A stretch of DNA of 17,785 nucleotides from Chloroflexota bacterium (GTDB lineage: Bacteria; Chloroflexota; Anaerolineae; J102). The DNA lies in contig PIVW01000061.1 in the NCBI GenBank assembly GCA_003353825.1, positions 1 through 17,785 on the forward strand, written 5' to 3'. The notes under the pieces are model-generated. The model was not told the origin of the DNA and searched no databases. It saw only the letters and a program-made list of their open reading frames with translations. A program made the translations under genes and the position numbers. Position 1 is the first letter of the stretch; every line of letters starts with the position of its first letter. This document shows, in pieces, positions 16,645 through 17,785 of this stretch.

Positions 16645-16986
16645 TTAATCGATACTATGATACCGCCACACCCGTGTTACCGGTAGTGAAGTTTCAAACA
16701 CAAGCTCGAATTCGGACGATTGTGCACGCAGAACGGGCCGTAGAAATCGATCTGTCACATCAGACCAGGTGAAGGCGTCTTCGACGATGTAGTTGATGCC
16801 ATTGTCTTCTATAAAAGGGATCCAAGCTTTTTCATCGCTGGTCCAGAGGAAAGGCTCGGCGACACGATCGTTGTATAGATAGGTCAGATACGGTTTGCGA
16901 GTGATTATCACGGTTTCTTTATCAGTATGCGATTCGGGATCAGTATGCGATTCGAGCCATTGGCCTGCTTCGAAATAGTTTGCCAT
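16645..16986 (-). pseudogene. Remnant of a GT-C glycosyltransferase: C-terminal outer domain only
   Basis: The 113-aa product has no membrane helix. Its sequence resembles the soluble C-terminal domain that ends many Chloroflexi GT39-type proteins: FEAGQWLESHT (5-15), ETVIITRKPYLTYLYNDRV (24-42), INYIVEDAF and ELVFETSLPVTRVWRY. The same general layout (an 'x-x-WL-x-x-N-T' helix, then an 'I-x-Y-I' strand) ends the DUF2298 proteins downstream. The frame is closed by TAG only three codons before the ATG, and lepA ends 55 bp upstream, so no room remains for the missing membrane part. A plausible AGGA ribosome binding site lies about 8 bases before the ATG, so it could still be translated. I read it as a gene fragment left by deletion. 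A genuine small secreted or cytoplasmic protein is the alternative. Confidence 0.6.
16921..16954. repeat. 16-bp direct repeat inside the gene remnant
   Basis: ATCAGTATGCGATTCG occurs at 16921-16936 and again at 16939-16954, an 18-bp period. It doubles the residues ESHTD in the encoded protein and keeps the frame. It looks like a recent slippage duplication. Confidence 0.95.
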
Positions 16987-17027
16987 TTCGGGTTCCTACT
17001 CTGATAAAAGGCATGCGCATCCACAGA

Positions 17028-17042
17028 ACAGGTATAACCTGT
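17028..17042. repeat. Short palindrome at the end of lepA
   Basis: ACAGGT (17028-17033), ATA, ACCTGT (17037-17042) forms a perfect six-base inverted repeat touching the lepA stop codon. No T-run follows on the minus strand, so it is a poor terminator. It could be a protein-binding site or chance. Confidence 0.5.
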
Positions 17043-17785
17043 CACTCATCTTCTAATCGAAGTACGGCCATAAATGCCTCCTGCGGAACCTCCACCGAAC
17101 CGATCATTTTCATGCGCTTTTTACCCTTCTTCTGCTTCTCCAAGAGTTTGCGCTTGCGAGTAACGTCACCACCATAGCATTTAGCGAGTACGTTTTTCCG
17201 CAGTGCCTTCACATTGGCGCGAGAGATGATGCGTTTACCGACAGCGGCTTGAATGGCGACATCGAATTGCTGGCGCGGGATGACCTCTTTCATCTTCGAG
17301 ACCAGCTTCTGGCCCTTGGGATGGGTTTGATCGGTGTGGATGATGATGGAGAGGGCATCGACGGCCTGGCCCGCCACCAGCAGGTCGAGCTTGACCATGT
17401 CGGCCGGGCGATACTCGTGAAAATGATAGTCTAGCGAAGCGTATCCGCGAGTTCGGGCCTTGAGTTCGTTATAGAAATCTACCAGGATCTCTGTGAGGGG
17501 GATCAAATAGCTGAGTTGCACACGACGCTGGTCAAGATATTCCTGATCCTTGAATTCACCACGACGACGGGTGACAAGGTCCATGATGGTGCCGATATAA
17601 TCGGTAGGGGTGATGACGTCGATCTCGACCCACGGTTCTCGGATCTCTGCGATGATGTTAGGGTCCGGTAAATCGGCCGGGCTATCTATGACGATCTCTT
17701 CACCCGCGACCAGGGAAACCTGATACTCGACCGAAGGTGCTGTGAAGACCAGATCGAGATCGTACTCGCGCTCGAGACGTTCTTG
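17042..17785 (-). CDS. lepA: Elongation factor 4 (LepA), C-terminal 247 codons
   Basis: The reading frame is open from the window edge to TGA at 17044-17042 and begins QERLEREYDLDLVFTAPSVE, a stretch typical of LepA. Family signatures follow: EPWVEIDVITPTDYIG, DLVTRRRGEFKDQEYLD, YASLDYHFHEYRPADMVKLD and GQAVDALSIIIH from the EF-G-like domain V, then the LepA-specific C-terminal domain with VAIQAAVGKRIISRANVKA, LAKCYGGDVTRKRKLLEKQ and GKKRMKMIGSVEVPQEAF. Complete LepA is about 600 aa, so roughly the last 40 percent is present; the GTPase domain lies outside. LepA is a ribosomal translocase-like GTPase, membrane-associated or cytoplasmic, implicated in translation initiation and ribosome assembly or back-translocation. 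It is a housekeeping gene and marks the conserved boundary of this locus. Confidence 0.98.
   Translation of the reverse strand, partial: QERLEREYDLDLVFTAPSVEYQVSLVAGEEIVIDSPADLPDPNIIAEIREPWVEIDVITPTDYIGTIMDLVTRRRGEFKDQEYLDQRRVQLSYLIPLTEILVDFYNELKARTRGYASLDYHFHEYRPADMVKLDLLVAGQAVDALSIIIHTDQTHPKGQKLVSKMKEVIPRQQFDVAIQAAVGKRIISRANVKALRKNVLAKCYGGDVTRKRKLLEKQKKGKKRMKMIGSVEVPQEAFMAVLRLEDE

Overview
The window most likely comes from a member of the Chloroflexota (green non-sulfur bacteria; Anaerolineae- or Caldilineae-like). That assignment rests on gene content. It holds two copies of the DUF2298 / 'Chlor_Arch_YYY' membrane domain (recognised by the YYY-x-G motif), next to proteins of the TIGR03663 type (now named 'flippase activity-associated protein Agl23'). 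These two families are known mainly from Chloroflexi and Archaea and tend to sit close together. The genome is not named here, so the taxonomy is an inference.

Every gene I can support lies on the minus strand, so the region reads from high to low coordinates. First comes the C-terminal 247 codons of the translation factor LepA (17785-17042). A 113-codon ORF follows that looks like the cut-off outer domain of a membrane glycosyltransferase (16986-16645). Next is a 472-bp spacer built from degenerate repeats of about 150 bp (16644-16173). Then come two DUF2298 genes: a 1577-aa fusion of a GT-C glycosyltransferase-like half with a DUF2298 half (16172-11439), and a stand-alone 831-aa DUF2298 protein (11362-8867). 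The 76 bp between them is almost entirely an 8 x 8-bp tandem repeat. A 371-bp spacer (8866-8496) holds a hairpin-rich, REP-like element and a possible promoter. After it lie three tightly spaced membrane-protein genes: a 590-aa degenerate relative of TIGR03663 (8495-6723), a 1091-aa TIGR03663/Agl23-type protein with a C-terminal six-bladed NHL propeller (6685-3410), and a 987-aa GT39-type protein ending in a PA14 domain (3381-418). The last genes are a DUF433 antitoxin-like gene (374-132) and the start of an unidentified small membrane or secreted protein (75 to the edge).

Taken together, about 15.8 kb (418-16172) encodes five very large polytopic membrane proteins. Four have or resemble the GT-C fold that transfers sugars from polyprenyl-phosphate carriers on the outer face of the membrane, and all carry hydrophilic C-terminal parts expected outside the cell. 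The simplest reading is a cell-surface glycosylation or glycan-assembly locus resembling archaeal surface-glycan systems. No soluble nucleotide-sugar glycosyltransferase, sugar-nucleotide synthesis gene, polymerase or ABC exporter is present, so donor lipids must be made elsewhere. The specific substrate cannot be read from the sequence.

No tRNA, rRNA, CRISPR array, insertion sequence or transposase is visible.
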